This document shows positions 13,406 to 25,649 of a stretch of 64,000 nt of DNA, piece by piece. Where the stretch lies: assembly GCF_932526225.1 (NCBI RefSeq), contig NC_064038.1, forward strand, positions 14,281,647 through 14,345,646. The letters are read 5' to 3'. The translations under genes and the position numbers were made by a program. This stretch comes from Nematostella vectensis (Eukaryota; Cnidaria; Anthozoa; Actiniaria; Edwardsiidae). Under the pieces are notes generated by a model that was given only the letters and a program-made list of their open reading frames with translations, was not told the origin of the DNA and searched no databases. Numbering within the stretch: the stretch's first letter is position 1; each line of letters begins with the position of its first letter.

Positions 13406-14884
13406 TGTAATAAACGGAGAAGTTATTCTGTCAGGTTATGTACGGGTGGTTAGGATTATGGGTTATGAGACGATCGGTTAAGGTTGTTATAAGAGATGGG
13501 GTTGATAATAAAACGACATGAGAGTTATGAATAAAGGGTTTTTTTTTGTTTAGTGGAGAAGGTAGTTAGTAAATATGGTATTATGTGGAGATTGAAACAG
13601 TTAAAATCGGAAGCTTGTGGCGAGTGTTGTGTAGCGGATGTGAAGAGGTGATGGCGGCATTAATAAAATCTGATAAAGGGGGATAATGTGAGTGTGAACA
13701 GAATGATAAGCAGGGATATTGTGAAAAGACTGTGTAGTGTTTATGAGAAAGTGTGTAGGGTGGGAAAGTAATGTGTAGGATAAGAGAAACAAAAGTGTTT
13801 GGATTGTAGGGAGGAAATGGTGAGCGGTAATGGGGAGGGTGAGGTATGTGTGGAGGTATGTATCTAATGAAGTGTGTAAATGGTATGACTGACAGGCGAA
13901 ATTAAACAACAACAGAGACCGAATGAGTGTTGCGAAAACGCCGAGAAAAGATAAAAAATACTGTAGCGGTGAAAGGGGGTATTGCGGACAATGGAAATTG
14001 ATGCTAGTAAAACGGCGAGAAGAAGATGAAGTAGGGGCGCGGGAGGCGACAAAGGGAGCGCGGTGAGAGTGGAGATGACGCTGAAACGTTAACAAGACAG
14101 GAAGGATAGTTTTCCCCAGATGAAGCGATAATCGGTGGTAAGAGATAAGGGGAAAAGGCAAAGGCACGAAGAAAACAACCGGCATGTATATGCAAAATGG
14201 ACATAACAAAATAAACCAATAAGACAAAAGTGTGTAGGTCGTTTCAAAGAGCTCTGCGAAATGTAGAACTAAAGGCATATAACGCCAACCAAGACTTCTC
14301 ATCAGGGGGCGAGGTCTATTGGTTGGTCATATACGAACCTGGAGATTAAAGCGGGGGGACTTAGGGGAAAGCTAGGGGAAAAGCGGCGATGATGGTGGGA
14401 GTAAAAAGGGGAAAAAACTAGGGAGATGATTCGTATATGAAGCGTGTTTCGAATGATAAGGCCCTCATCACCCGCCCCTACACGCTCGTTAGTAATGCCT
14501 CTAGTGAAGCGTGGTGCATGCAATTGCCAAACCTGTGTATCGCCTGGCTCCGCCTGAGTACATGGCTTGGTCTGAAAAGTAAAAAGTAGCGCGCAGGGGA
14601 ATGAGGTAAAGAGAAAAAAAGGATAGAGGCTGAGCTAGGAGGGGGGAGTGTGTAGTGGATAAAATGGTGCATGTGGTGGTCCTGGCTAGTGGCTGTATGT
14701 GGTGGATTAAATGATAAATAAGTGTGGGAAATTATGCATGTAGCCCGGAAGGGGAGAGAATACGGGTGTCTTAATGTGATAGCTAGTATGTAGGATGTGT
14801 GGGAAGGAGGGTGTACATACCCGAGATGTGTATTCGCGGGGCTGAGATTGCCTGTCTTGCAGGTATTCCGTATGTAGCGAAGTG
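13406..14884. other. G-rich non-coding DNA, possibly 3' part of the Penelope-like element
   Basis: Minus-strand frames (13601-14302, 14302-14523) are open but rich in Ser, His, Leu and Pro as expected from composition. I found no domain. Position downstream of the Penelope-like ORF makes an element 3' region plausible. Confidence 0.35.
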
Positions 14885-15290
14885 AGGGGTTATGAGGGGA
14901 TTGCGCTCGTGGTTATACGGGTATTAGATGAAAATAGATATCACTGTTTCCGTTTCCGGTTATTGTACATCCGGGTATTTATTAAATTGGTTGCGGTGTG
15001 GTTTACAAAATGGGCTAAATACGGCGGATGAATACAACGAATGATTATATTATTGTACGGGAATATTTTAGAAGTGTTCTGTGCTGGATACTGAGGGGAT
15101 TGCGCTCGTGGTTATACGAGTATAAGATGAAAATAGATGTCGCTGTTTACGGTTTCGGCCATTGTACATCCGGGTATTTATTAAATTGGTTGCGGTTTGG
15201 TTTACAAAATTGGCAAAATATGGCGGATGAATAAAACGAATGGCTATATTATTGTTCGGGAATATTTTGGAAATGTTCTGTGCTAGATAG
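14885..15290. repeat. Tandem duplication, about 190-bp unit
   Basis: GGGGATTGCGCTCGTGGTTA at 14896 recurs near 15091, and the blocks continue in parallel through the CATCCGGGTATTTATTAAAT tract to the GGCGGATGAATA tract. Confidence 0.8.
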
Positions 15291-15614
15291 GATGACGGGG
15301 TGGCATACGCTGAGAGGATGGAGTGTTGGTGAGGAGCCAGGTGAGGATATTCAGGGCAGTAGCGTGTGTTACGTAGGAGTCTCGTGGAAGTTTTTCTACG
15401 GTCATTGTTGAGGCCGGTATGTCTATAGCTGGAGATGATGGCTTGTTGTTGGTGGATCGGGGATGTACTTCTGTAGAAGGACTGTTTTTATTGGTGTGGA
15501 TATGCTGTGTGGTACAGGAGACTTGTAGGGTTCCTTTTGTCGTTCTATTAGGCCTGTGGGTTTATGGTTGTAGATGGCTGGCTTCCGAGTTTTTATCCAG
15601 TGTATATATATCAG

Positions 15615-17567
15615 TTATATTTCTGTAGAGGGGCTGTTCGTCTGTTCTTGAGGGTCTTGGTAGTGGTGAATCGTCTTCGGTGATTGGCTGGCTTGGAGTG
15701 GATATGGCGTGTTGCTTCCCTCTGCGTACATCTCATTTGACTCGCTCTTGTGGTTTGAGTTGATGTGGTGTTGGTGTAAGGTGTGAGATGTGGTGAAAGT
15801 GGTGATGTGTTGTAAAGTGTATCTATGGAGTGTGTGTCGTGGATGTGAACTGTGGACTAGTGTGTCTTTAAGGTTTTTGTGTCTGGTGAATGCTGTGGTA
15901 GGGGGTGAGGGGAATATGGAGGATAGTTCCTGGTCGCTGGATATGAGTTCCCAGTTAGCATGAAGGATGCGGGGGATGGTTGATGTGTTGTGATTGAACT
16001 GTGTGATGAAAGGTATGGCAGGTGGGGTGGGGGTGGTTGTTGGGGTGGCTGTGGGAGTGTTGGGGAATAGGAGTTGGTGTTGCGTGTAATGGCTTGCTTT
16101 GGTGAAGGCGGTGTGGATGACATGATCAGGGTAACCACGTGATAATAGTATGCGTCTGAGTGTAAGGAGTTGTGATTTGTAGGTATTTGTGTCGGTTGTA
16201 ATGCGTCTGTAGCGGAGGGCCTGGCTATAAACAACACTGTGTTTGCAGGATAGTGGGTGGTGTGAGTGGTAGTGTAGAAGTAGCGTGCTGTCTGTGGGTT
16301 TGGTGTATAGACTGGATATGAGGGTGTGTTGGGGTGTGACGTGGATATAGGTGTCGAGAAAGTTAATGCGGGTGGGAGAGTATTCATGGGTGAATTTAAT
16401 GGTGGGGTGTATGCTGTTGATGTATTGTAAGAAGTTGAGGAGGGATGGCTCGTCATGAGTCCATATCATGAAGATATCATCAATGAAGCGGAGCCAAGTG
16501 TGTGGGGAGTGTGGCAGGGGGTTGTTGCGGAGGAGTTGGTGTTCCACAGAGGCCATGAATAGGTTGGTGTAGGAGGGTGCCATGCGAGTTCCCATGGCTG
16601 TACCGCGGAGTTGTAGGTAGTGTTTGTTGTCGAATTTGAAATAGTTGTGTTTGAGGATGTAGTTGAGGAGGCTGCGAAAAACATGGATAGGAGGGCGTTT
16701 GTGTGCGGGTAGTGTTTGTATGTATGAGAGGGCGGCAGCTATACCCTCCTCATGTGGGATGTTGGTGTAGAGAGACGCGACGTCTATTGTGACAAGAAAA
16801 CATGTGTCTGGTAGTGGTGTGGGGAGGGACAGGACTGTTTGCAGGAAGTGTGTGGTATCCTTAATGTAGGAGGGGATGTGTGGTACAAATTTCTTGAGGT
16901 AGTGGTCAAGAAAGATGGAGAGTTTTTCTGTGGGTGATTGGCAACCTGAGATTATTGGGCGGCCTGGGGTGTGGGGTTTGTGAATTTTGGGTAACATGTA
17001 GAACTGGGGTGTGCGTGGGGGTGTGTGGGGAAGTAGGAAATCGTGAGTAGGTTCATCGATTATGTTGTCTTGCAGCAGTTGGTGAATGTATAGGGAAATG
17101 TTATGTGCAAGGGAGGGTATATGGTCATGGGAGACTGTGGAATAATAATTGGTGTCATTGAGTTGTATGTTGGCCTCTAGTAGGTAGTCTTTGGTGTCCC
17201 AGAGAACGATGGCTCCCCCTTTATCGGCTGGTTTGATGATGGTGTGGGGTAATTGCGATAATTGTTTAAGTGCGGTGCGTTCAGACGGTGTGAGGTTGGG
17301 TGTGTTTGTGTGTGGGGGGGTGGGTGTGTTGGTGATTTGGTGTGTGATGGTATTGGTGTAGGTGCGTAATGTGTGGTTGGGTGGGGTGGGTGGGTCCCAG
17401 GAGCTTGGGGTTCTAAAAGGGTGTTGGGGAGTGTGGGGCTGGTTGCGGAAGTGGTATCTAAGGTGCATGAGTCTTGTGAATTTCCGAGATGCTGTAAGAA
17501 GTGTTTGTCTAGGTGTGGGAGGAGGGGTGGGGACGAATTTGAGACCTTTGTGGAGGACTGAGGTCAT
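15615..17567 (-). CDS. Penelope-like element reverse transcriptase, single open frame
   Basis: 650 codons are open; the frame also continues upstream past 17567 to about 17700 without an ATG, so the true start is uncertain. Features in order: a basic N-terminus; IIKPADKGGAIVLWD (RT motif 1 region, about residue 95); LPKIHKPHTPGRPIISGC; VTIDVASLYTNIPHEEG (catalytic Asp, motif A); GTAMGTRMAPSYTNLFMA (motif B); and RFIDDIFMIW (catalytic Asp pair, motif C). This motif set is that of Penelope-like RTs, which prime at chromosomal nicks or ends. The usual C-terminal GIY-YIG endonuclease is not recognisable: the C-terminal 80 residues are His/Thr/Ser-rich. Frame integrity suggests a young copy, perhaps endonuclease-lacking or frameshifted at its 3' end. 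Confidence 0.85.
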   Translation of the reverse strand: MTSVLHKGLKFVPTPPPTPRQTLLTASRKFTRLMHLRYHFRNQPHTPQHPFRTPSSWDPPTPPNHTLRTYTNTITHQITNTPTPPHTNTPNLTPSERTALKQLSQLPHTIIKPADKGGAIVLWDTKDYLLEANIQLNDTNYYSTVSHDHIPSLAHNISLYIHQLLQDNIIDEPTHDFLLPHTPPRTPQFYMLPKIHKPHTPGRPIISGCQSPTEKLSIFLDHYLKKFVPHIPSYIKDTTHFLQTVLSLPTPLPDTCFLVTIDVASLYTNIPHEEGIAAALSYIQTLPAHKRPPIHVFRSLLNYILKHNYFKFDNKHYLQLRGTAMGTRMAPSYTNLFMASVEHQLLRNNPLPHSPHTWLRFIDDIFMIWTHDEPSLLNFLQYINSIHPTIKFTHEYSPTRINFLDTYIHVTPQHTLISSLYTKPTDSTLLLHYHSHHPLSCKHSVVYSQALRYRRITTDTNTYKSQLLTLRRILLSRGYPDHVIHTAFTKASHYTQHQLLFPNTPTATPTTTPTPPAIPFITQFNHNTSTIPRILHANWELISSDQELSSIFPSPPTTAFTRHKNLKDTLVHSSHPRHTLHRYTLQHITTFTTSHTLHQHHINSNHKSESNEMYAEGSNTPYPLQASQSPKTIHHYQDPQEQTNSPSTEI

Positions 17568-17699
17568 GTCTGGTGTGAGGGTGTGTGTGGAGAGATTTAC
17601 TATGGCTTTGCGGTGTGTGTGTTGTGTAAGACGTTTGAGGTGGGACCTTTTGCGTTGGTTTTGGTAGTGCGAGGGGGAAGGCGGCGGTGGTGTACTGAT

Positions 17700-18660
17700 A
17701 GTGATAAGAAGGAGAGTGTTCGGGTGGGAGTGCGGGGGTGGGATCTATGTAGTCATATATTAGGGTGACGGTGGGTGTTGGAGTTGGCATATTTGTTATG
17801 TCTGTATGGGTTTGGCGGCGGTTTGAGTTTGTTGTTGTAGGTGGGCGTGTGATGGCGTGAAGGAGGGGTGGTGGGTGTGTGATGAGTGGTGTGGGTGTAT
17901 GGTGTTGCGTGTGTGTGTTCGCAGTGTAGTGGGGGGAGTGAAGTGGTTGTTGGTAATAGGATGGTGAAGTTGAGTGATAGGGGTGTCTGGTGACTATGTG
18001 TAGAAGGGGAGGTGGTTGTAGGTGGGGTGGTTGTATGTGTTTTGAGTGTGTGGTGTTTGGGGAGTAGGATGGTGTGGGGGTCCGTATGCCTAGGGGTTGT
18101 GGTGGTGGCATGTTGGGGTGGAGTTGAGGTGTGTAGGTGGGGTTAGTGGTGTGGGTTAAAGGGGTGGAGTGTGCTAGTGGTATGAGGTGGGTATGGGAGG
18201 GTGTGGGTAGTAGGGCGTGTTTAGTGGTAGGTGTGGGGAGGAGGGCTGGGCGGTGAGGTGTGGTGGGAGGGGGTGTAGTGTGGTGTGGTGGGGGTGTTGG
18301 TAGTTGAGGGTTTGGGGGGTGAGGTGTGTAAAAGTGGCTAGGTGTGTGAGAATGTGTGGAGTGTGGCGGTGTGGTGGAGGGGGTCGGGGGGCTAGGGGGG
18401 AGCTGTAGTGAATTATGAGGTTGGTGGCTGGGGCTGGGTGGGGGGGAGATAGATAGTAGGGCATCGAGTTGCGTGGGGGAGAGGTCGTCAAGAAAATTAT
18501 GGGTGGGAGATGTTGTGTGGGGGGGGGGGGGTGAGGCATGTTGGAGTAAAATATCATCTTCAATGTAGGAGGGGTCTGTGTGATAAGGGGTGTTGGGTGT
18601 TGAGGTGTGGGCGTGTGGGTGGATTGGGTTGTGGCAGTAGTGGTTAACACGTGTGGGCGT
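17700..18660 (-). other. G/T-rich low-complexity tract upstream of the RT
   Basis: The plus strand is almost devoid of C, and the minus strand encodes only Pro/His/Thr-rich open frames (17509-18111, 18174-18650) that I read as compositional. It may be the 5' untranslated region of the Penelope-like element. Confidence 0.4.
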
Positions 18661-19444
18661 ACAACAGGTCCTGTTGTGCCATAGCGACGGCGGGTGGAGG
18701 CTGTGGAGAGATTATAATGATGAGTGTAAGCAATATTGAAGGGAGGGGGGTTGTGTTGTCAAGTGGATGGAGAACCCAGGTTTCTAATCAAGGAAGAAGA
18801 AGTCGGTTTTGACAGAAACCGAAGCCATAACATGTGTTTAGAAAGCCCGGGATTCGACCATGTACAACTGGATGAAGATACAAGTTTTCAGGAACAAAAG
18901 GACGATAACTCATGCCCACCCATACAAGTGTTTGGAGAGCCCAGAACAAACCTAAAGGTTAGTGGAACGACCGAGCCACACACAGACTGTTAGGTAAAAA
19001 ATTTTTTTGGCTGTTTTTTGGCAAACATTTTTTTCTTTTACTTTCGGGCAACTTTGGTTAGGGCATGCTAGTTAATGTTAAAAGTAGTAGATTATTTTTT
19101 ATAGTATCTATCGTATAGTCTATCTATCTTTTATAGTATCTTTTATTGTATATTTTACAGTATATTTAATAGTATATTTTACAGTATCTATCTATCTTTC
19201 ATAGTATCTAGTAGTAACTTAATTGTTTAGTAGTAGTACCTTGTACTTTTAACTCCGCCAAACTGTTGACGCGATTTCGGAAACGACAACGCGAGCGCCG
19301 TGAGTGCGAGTGTACAAAACGTTTAAGCGACTCAGATACTGACTCGAGCCTAACGGATAGTGACATTGACAACTCCGTGCTTACTGTGCCTCATTGCGAT
19401 CGCTTAAGTGATTTACTTATTTACGAAAAAAAAAACACTTTTGC

Positions 19445-20210
19445 TATGGAAGATCTTGTTAAGAAAATCGAAGAGTTCCATACCGATGTTAACACTCGTT
19501 TTCGAGACCTAAGGCGGGAACAGGATGCTAGTATCGCAGGGTTAGCAGTTGAAAATGTAGCGCTTAAGGGCCTAAAATTTTCCATCCTTTTCGGGAGGCG
19601 AAGAAGAAAATGTTGCCGATTTTCTGTCAATTTTTCAACAGCCCGCTTTGTTTTGTGGCTGGGATGAGCGCAGATGGCTTTTCCACTAACTCTCCGGGAT
19701 AAAGGCTCTCTCTTGATACAACACGCTAGAGGGGAAAGGTTTAACGCGCATCAATGAATTAACAGAAGCGCTGCGCACTCGTTATGCGTCCACCGCCTCG
19801 GACTGGCGACTTTTATAACTTTTGGAAAACAGGAAACAGGGTCCACACGAGTCTCTTTCAAACTATGCGGAGGACATCCGCAGGCAATGCGCGTGTTTAG
19901 GAATTTCTAAAGAGGGATGGCTCCAACATTTTGTTCGAAGATTTAAGCCCGATATTAGGGAATACGTCATTCTTTCTCAGCCAGAAAACATTGATGTCGC
20001 AGAAACAACCGTAAAAACTCAAAGAAAGCTGTTCTGCTCCCCCTCACAGCCGCAGATAAACACCAAACAAATTTCAGATGAAATTTTGAACCGAATTAAT
20101 AGCGTCGTCGCTAACAAAATAATGGCAGTTTTACAGGGCCACAACGCTAATTTACATCCTTTTCTGACAAGCCAGAACGTAAGGTCAATCACATACAGTG
20201 CTATGTAAAC
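19445..20210 (+). pseudogene. gag: gag remnant of the envelope-bearing gypsy element
   Basis: An ATG at 19445 opens an N-terminal coiled coil (EDLVKKIEEFHTDVNTRF...) that breaks after about 40 codons. The capsid part is in 19822-20208 (SLSNYAEDIRRQCACLGI, FVRRFKPDIREYVIL), with the helical pattern of Ty3/gypsy capsids. A zinc knuckle was not identified. It would form the particle core; this copy is disrupted by at least two indels. Confidence 0.65.
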
Positions 20211-20599
20211 AGAACTCTTTTACCAACTACAATGGAATCGGAAATTTTATCTCCCCACAGCACAATCCAAACAAAAGATTCGTTAGAAGTTTTGAAAGAG
20301 GATCAGTTCTCCGCGCAAAAGTCAGACAGGATTTAGAGAGGGACATGGCTGAACCGCATTTTGAGAATAGAAAAGGATTAAATTGTAAAGAGATCTCAAA
20401 GGAATTTTTTTTATGAAGATGTCCCTCGCAGAGAACGTTCTCTTGTTAAGGAAGTTATTGATGAAAACTTGAGCTCAAGTGGCACGTAGCGGAAATTCAC
20501 TATGTGTACTGAACGCACAGTTGGGAATATTAAGTTCAGATTTACCAAAAGTACAAGTGCGAAACCACATTGCGACACGGACTGTCTTAGCTCAATTCA

Positions 20600-21616
20600 A
20601 CATTCTGACGCGCAGAACAAATGTATTATACAGTTTATGGGCAACACTAACAGTATGGAAATTGAAGGCCACATTGATGACAAGCATGCTATATTTCTTG
20701 TTGATACGGGCGCCCATGTTTCGGCAATTAATAAGTCTGTTTGGGATCAGCTAACACATCAACCTTCTTTGGATAAAACAAATCTAACAGCGATTACTAC
20801 GGCCAGTGGAGAGCCTTAACACGTACATGGCGCTGTTTCAATTGACATTACGTTGGGGCACAACTTTCCACTAACTGCTCATGTTATTGAAGATTTGACC
20901 TACCAATGTATTTTAGGATGAGATTTTCTGTCTTAGCACAAGGCTGATTTGAATTTTCAAGAGAGTAAACTGGTCCTCACTCTTCCGGAGATAGATTTTC
21001 CTTTTACTATATCTAATGATGCAGAGGAAAATACAGGGAAAGTAGAGGAATTATTGCAAATCAGTATTTTGTCCTGCCTCCTCAATCAGAGACCTTGATC
21101 CCAGGAAAGATTAAGGGACCAGACCATACACACACTGTAGGTTTGATAGAACGGAGAGAGGACCTCCATGACAAATTTTCAATTGAAGGTGCTACAGAAT
21201 TGGTCACTGTTTCAGAAGGAAATATGGTACCTATTCGTCTGCTTAATCCTACATTAGAAGGGGTTTAAATCTATGAGAACACTAGACTTGCCTCCTTTTC
21301 AAAACTTACCAACCAAACTAAGACAATTGAGTTTCCAGGGGAACAAGATATGACCTTTCAGTCAGGTCACGCAACATCAAGTTCAACCTTTGATACGTCA
21401 CACCTTCCAGACACTTCACATGCTGTTTTTTTTTTCAGATGCAAATAAGGCTAAGCTACAGCAATTGCATTATGATTATCGAGACTGTTTTGCATCATCA
21501 GTTGAACAATTAGGTAGATGCGCAATAATTGAACACATCATAGACACAGGGGATGCCCCGCCGGTAAGGCAGAGGCCTTATAGGACCACACCCGAGAAAA
21601 GAGAGGAAACCGATTA
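20600..21616 (+). pseudogene. pol: Aspartic protease and N-terminal RT fragment
   Basis: The protease active site is IFLVDTGAHVSAIN (about 20690-20730), and the C-terminal protease signature QCILG-DFL follows at about 20905-20930 with a TGA in the middle. The fragment 21430-21616 (DCFASSVEQLGRC, DAPPVRQRPYRTTPEKREE) is the conserved N-terminal lead-in to Ty3/gypsy RT, which then stops. No catalytic RT motif is present. Confidence 0.75.
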
Positions 21617-21649
21617 GTGGGTTACGGAAATATTAAAGAACAATGCGCC

Positions 21650-23120
21650 GTACAAGATGTAGTTCATGTTGTTTTCACGCTGGCCTCCTTGGTTTATTTC
21701 GATTTCTTTACAAGAGCGCACTTAGGGGAATGCGAAGAAAACCACGTTAAAAACTTGTGCGCGACTTTGCGTAGTATGACAAGTGCGCTACGAACTTCTC
21801 AACATTTAATTAGGGCGGTAAACGGAAAACCGTTTATCTATTCAAACTCACAGACACAATGTCCACCAAGATAAATAGGCTCTTCCACGACATGCAACAA
21901 GTCGATCACACATTCAGAACTTGGCAAAAACAAGTAATGCTCATGTCACGACATAATAGATGTCACTACAAACTTCTAATGGAATTTCTGTCAAAATACA
22001 CGATGGAACCAAGCCGCGCAATGAGTAACCTTCTGCGATTCTTTGAGATACCGAGTACGGTGGACACTTTCATGCGTATCATCTCACAAAAATTGATTTC
22101 CATTTTCGAATTTCCGCAATTTATCATTCCGCACATTCAGTGGCGTTTTCGTGAAGATCCCGATCTCGCTTTAACAACAGACGCGTTATCACACGGTATA
22201 AATTTGATCGCAGCCGAAACAGTCGAAGTAGAGCACAGAGCGAATAAAATCAACCTTCACATTTCAATCACAGTTCCTGTTGTCAAGGATACTGGCTCCT
22301 TCTGCACATTCGAAAACCTTAACCCTTTAACTGTCAACCTAACAGGATCATGTTTTTTGGGGCCAATTCGCACAAATGACCTTGCATCAATTTACATGCT
22401 GCTCGGAAAAAATATATTGTAAAGCAAGTGCCCTAACCAAATGTTTTCAAAATATCAAAGCTTTTCTATGCCCAACCAACAGACTACATAAAATAGGTAG
22501 TAGTGACTGGCTCGGTCTTCCTTTTAACAAACATACTAAACTCACAAATGGTCATTAACCAATCAGTGGCTAAAGAACTGGATAAGGTTTACCTTACCTA
22601 TGACTCTCGTTTGACAGAGCAGATCGCGGAAGCAAACAAACAAATCAATAAGATTCAAAAGGTTATATTAACCAACTCGGATCAGATTCTGCTCTATGTC
22701 ATATCAGCCCTATGCATTTTAAACACGATCCTCTTCATTACGCTGTCAGTCGTGTATTACCAGCACACGTACAGTAAATGCCACGTGCCTGCCACGTGCC
22801 ACAAGTGTAACCTCAAGAAGAGGAACGATACAGAGAAAGAAACACTCAAAGAAAAAACAGAGAAAAACAAAAAGGAACCGGAGCCAATCATCAAAAAGCA
22901 AGAAAACATCGAGTACAAGAGATCACTAAAACACAAGAACAAGCTTCCACCAGACGTGAGAACAACCGACAAAAACAAAAATGCGCGCCAGGACAACCAA
23001 GTACACAATACAAACAAGTCAACGGATCATGCAAGTATTAACGGACACGATTACGGATATGGACAATCATATATTACTCATATTATGTGTGAACACTATA
23101 TTCAAACAATAATTGCATAA
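21650..23120 (+). pseudogene. Envelope-like glycoprotein remnant of a gypsy element
   Basis: Three overlapping frames (21617-21874, 21859-22422, 22503-23120) read as one disrupted gene in the position of env, between pol and the polypurine tract. The extracellular part is mixed alpha/beta with cysteines. Near the C-terminus there is one clear membrane segment (DQILLYVISALCILNTILF) preceded by a helical, coiled-coil-like stretch, then a Cys pair (CHVPATCHKC) and a long Lys-rich tail. Layout resembles envelope/fusion proteins of errantivirus-type elements, but I cannot assign a specific family. Broken by at least two frameshifts. Confidence 0.5.
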
Positions 23121-23322
23121 CAAGAAAAAAAAGAACTATATAGGAAATACATAACGGACAAATGAACATTATTTTACCCACGTAACTATCAGCTATTACC
23201 TTGATTGATTGATTTAGTTGATGCTTATGAGTAATTAAATTTCGCTGATTTGTAGTTTTGTAGGACAGTCTTACCCGTCTTATGCGTTTCAGGGACTGAA
23301 ACGAGTTTAAGAAGGGGGGACT

Positions 23323-24255
23323 TGTCACGGAGGAAAATAACGAAATATAGATTAACGTCATCTTTTGACAACTAAATATCTTACTTTAATTAAACACCGA
23401 CCTTCCTGAAGTTAAGAACCGTTATAAGTACGTTTTGTTTATTTAACTAAAAGGCGTCTGTTTGTTAAAGCAAGTTATATCAACAAAGAAACTTTAGCTG
23501 TTCCTATGAAACAGGATTAAGCGAAAAGTAAAAAGTTGACCCTTGACCCAGTGGAAAAGTAGGAGTTGCGTGTCCCTTTTCCAGGGGTATTTGACAATCA
23601 GAATTTGGCCACCAATTCTCGGTTCGCGCTTCTTAACGAAGGAAGAAAAGTTAGGTTTGAGTTCACACAGGGTTTGCCCTGTGTAGGATTCAGACCTGGC
23701 CGTCCACGAAATTAGGATTTAGTACGGTTTAAGATTTTGAGTGCAAAAATGATTGGAATCTTGTCAATCATTATATTCATGTGTGTATCTTGCCATGCGC
23801 ACTAGCAGTGTGACAAGTTAGTGTGCGACAACCGTGGTCAGTAGCAACATGTAAACATTACGTAAGTCACGGTAGCCCAAGGGTAACAAACCGACACACC
23901 CATGGGGGGGATGTCCGTTCCTCGGACGCCCATTGGCTGAAGCCTTATCTAAACAGAGCTAAAAGCTTTTATGGCTGTCAGTGTCGGATTACCTAAGGGA
24001 CGCCGTTGTAGGACCATATAAAAAGGGGTGCGGTAGAAGCCGCAGTCATATATCTTGTAAACCTTTAGTTTGTAATAGCGAAGTAAAGCCCGGTACCTGT
24101 ACCGCCCCCAACTACAGTCTACTCTCGTTGTTACAGAACACCAAACATATTGTAAATATGTTATAGTTGCTACTGAGAAACTTATTATTATAAGAACATT
24201 GATTGGTTGTAGTTCAATAAAATAGTGTTTATTTCAATAAAATTCTTGATATGCA
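23323..24255 (+). promoter_or_regulatory. 3' LTR with TATA box and poly(A) signals
   Basis: It follows a polypurine tract GAAGGGGGGA (23311-23320). The LTR would start TGTCACGG and end near ATGCA (about 24255); both edges are inferred, as there is no second LTR to compare. Inside are a strong TATA box (ATATAAAAAGG, about 24016) and AATAAA signals near 24219 and 24237, placed as expected for U3-R-U5. Confidence 0.6.
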
Positions 24256-24339
24256 AGTTTTGTATTGTGGACTTTCTTTGATTTGTAATGGGGCTATTTT
24301 GTCACACAGAAACCACAGAATATTAACCTGAGAATTTAT

Positions 24340-25080
24340 AAGAAATTTAATACCCCTTTGTAAAGAACGCGAAAATTGACATTTAAATACACCCGAAATG
24401 CCCTTAAATTCATTATTTTAGAACATTTCATTACATTTTAAAACTGTTTAAAGGTGATATTTAAGCAGTTTTAGATTCCTCAAAATTAATTAAACATTAA
24501 TTTAAACTACATTCAAGTAGGTCCTAGACTTGCCCGAAATACCCTTAAATATATTATTTTAGAACATTTCATCACATTTAAAAACAGTTTAAAGGTGATA
24601 TTTAAATAATTTAAGATTCCTTTAATTGATTAAATATTACTTTTAACTACATTTAAGAAACTTCTTAAGGTATCAGAATCGGCTAATAGGGGTATTTTTT
24701 GAAAAATTGCAAAAGCAAGTGCATAAAAGCTCAGGTTTTGAAATCTTGTACCACCAAAGTACGATCATCGAGGAACAATTTTCATTATTTTTTGACACCT
24801 GATACCATTCCCTAATCAAATTAGGGTTTACCCCCCATTGAGAGTCTAAATTGGGAAAACGCATTCTATTCCTTTGGAAAAATACTTTTTGCGATTTTCG
24901 TTTTGCAGTCTTCTAGAATGTTACATTTACATAAATGTTCTTTCTAACAGCATTTAGGGATTTCTTAAAGTCACTTAAATGTACTTAAATGCAAGATTTG
25001 AAAATTCTTAAATAGCAGCGTAAAGGCAGTTAAAGATGATATTTAAGTTGTCTTTCGGAATGTTTCCAACAGGCTTAAAT
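24340..25080. repeat. AT-rich diverged tandem repeat
   Basis: A block around CCCGAAATGCCCTTAAAT (24390) is repeated at 24535 (CCCGAAATACCCTTAAAT) with its downstream TTAGAACATTTCATyACATTT tract. Further partial copies follow. No coding content. Confidence 0.65.
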
Positions 25081-25649
25081 CTATATTTTCACCCAGTGGT
25101 GGCTTTTGTTGAAAGCAATATGTGGTAGTGCGTACACCACTGCATTATTTCTCTCTATCTCTCTTTATGATAGGTCTTTCATTCACCGAACACAAACAAA
25201 CATTTTCCTAAGGGAAAGCAGAGGCATGTCTAATCTGTGGAGACATTCGTTTATGGCTTGTTATGTATAAATTATTTATTCACGCCTTGTTCTTCAAATT
25301 ACCATCCCTGGAATTTTTATTTGACCCCAATTGCTCGACTCAACCAAGCTGTCGAAAGCTGCATTTCCCGCGCAGTCGTATATAAAAATCTTAATACAAT
25401 GGTTTTAGTAAATTAAAATTTCTGGATAGTGACAAAAATGACGCTAAAATGTTTCATATATTTTTAAAATTGAAAGCCAATCCTTCCACATTCCTTTTGT
25501 TTGTCCATTACCGCAATTCCTTGGGGTTCATTTCGGGGACTCTTGGGGATCGTTTCGGGTCCCGGGATCAGTTGGGGTACTTTTGGGGATCATTTCGGGT
25601 CCTGGGATCGTTTCGGGTCCTGGGAATGCCAGGTAGCGCTACGGATATA

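Larger units (their letters stand above)
19266..24255 (+). mobile_element. Ty3/gypsy element with envelope-like gene, pol mostly deleted
   Basis: Plus-strand order: gag (19445-20400), protease (20600-20990), only the first part of reverse transcriptase (21390-21616), an envelope-like region (21650-23120), polypurine tract (23311-23320) and one LTR (about 23323-24255). The RT core, RNase H and integrase are missing between 21616 and 21650. No 5' LTR was found left of 19266, so the copy is also 5' truncated. Each gene has stops or frameshifts. Confidence 0.75.

Noticed and set aside
13601-14302. 233-residue open frame, minus strand
   Set aside because: Composition follows the G/T-rich strand bias; no domain, no splice signals and only weak start context.
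14300-14480. Hammerhead ribozyme near the Penelope-like element (CTGATGAG and CGAAAC tracts on the minus strand)
   Set aside because: TGATGAG followed by CGAAAC is present near 14440-14475, but no stem I can form and the middle is a TGATGAGG/CCTTATCA palindrome rather than a ribozyme stem II; the second CTGATGAG (about 14310) has no nearby GAAA.
17509-18650. Pro/His/Thr-rich open frames upstream of the RT
   Set aside because: Low-complexity consequence of a C-poor plus strand.
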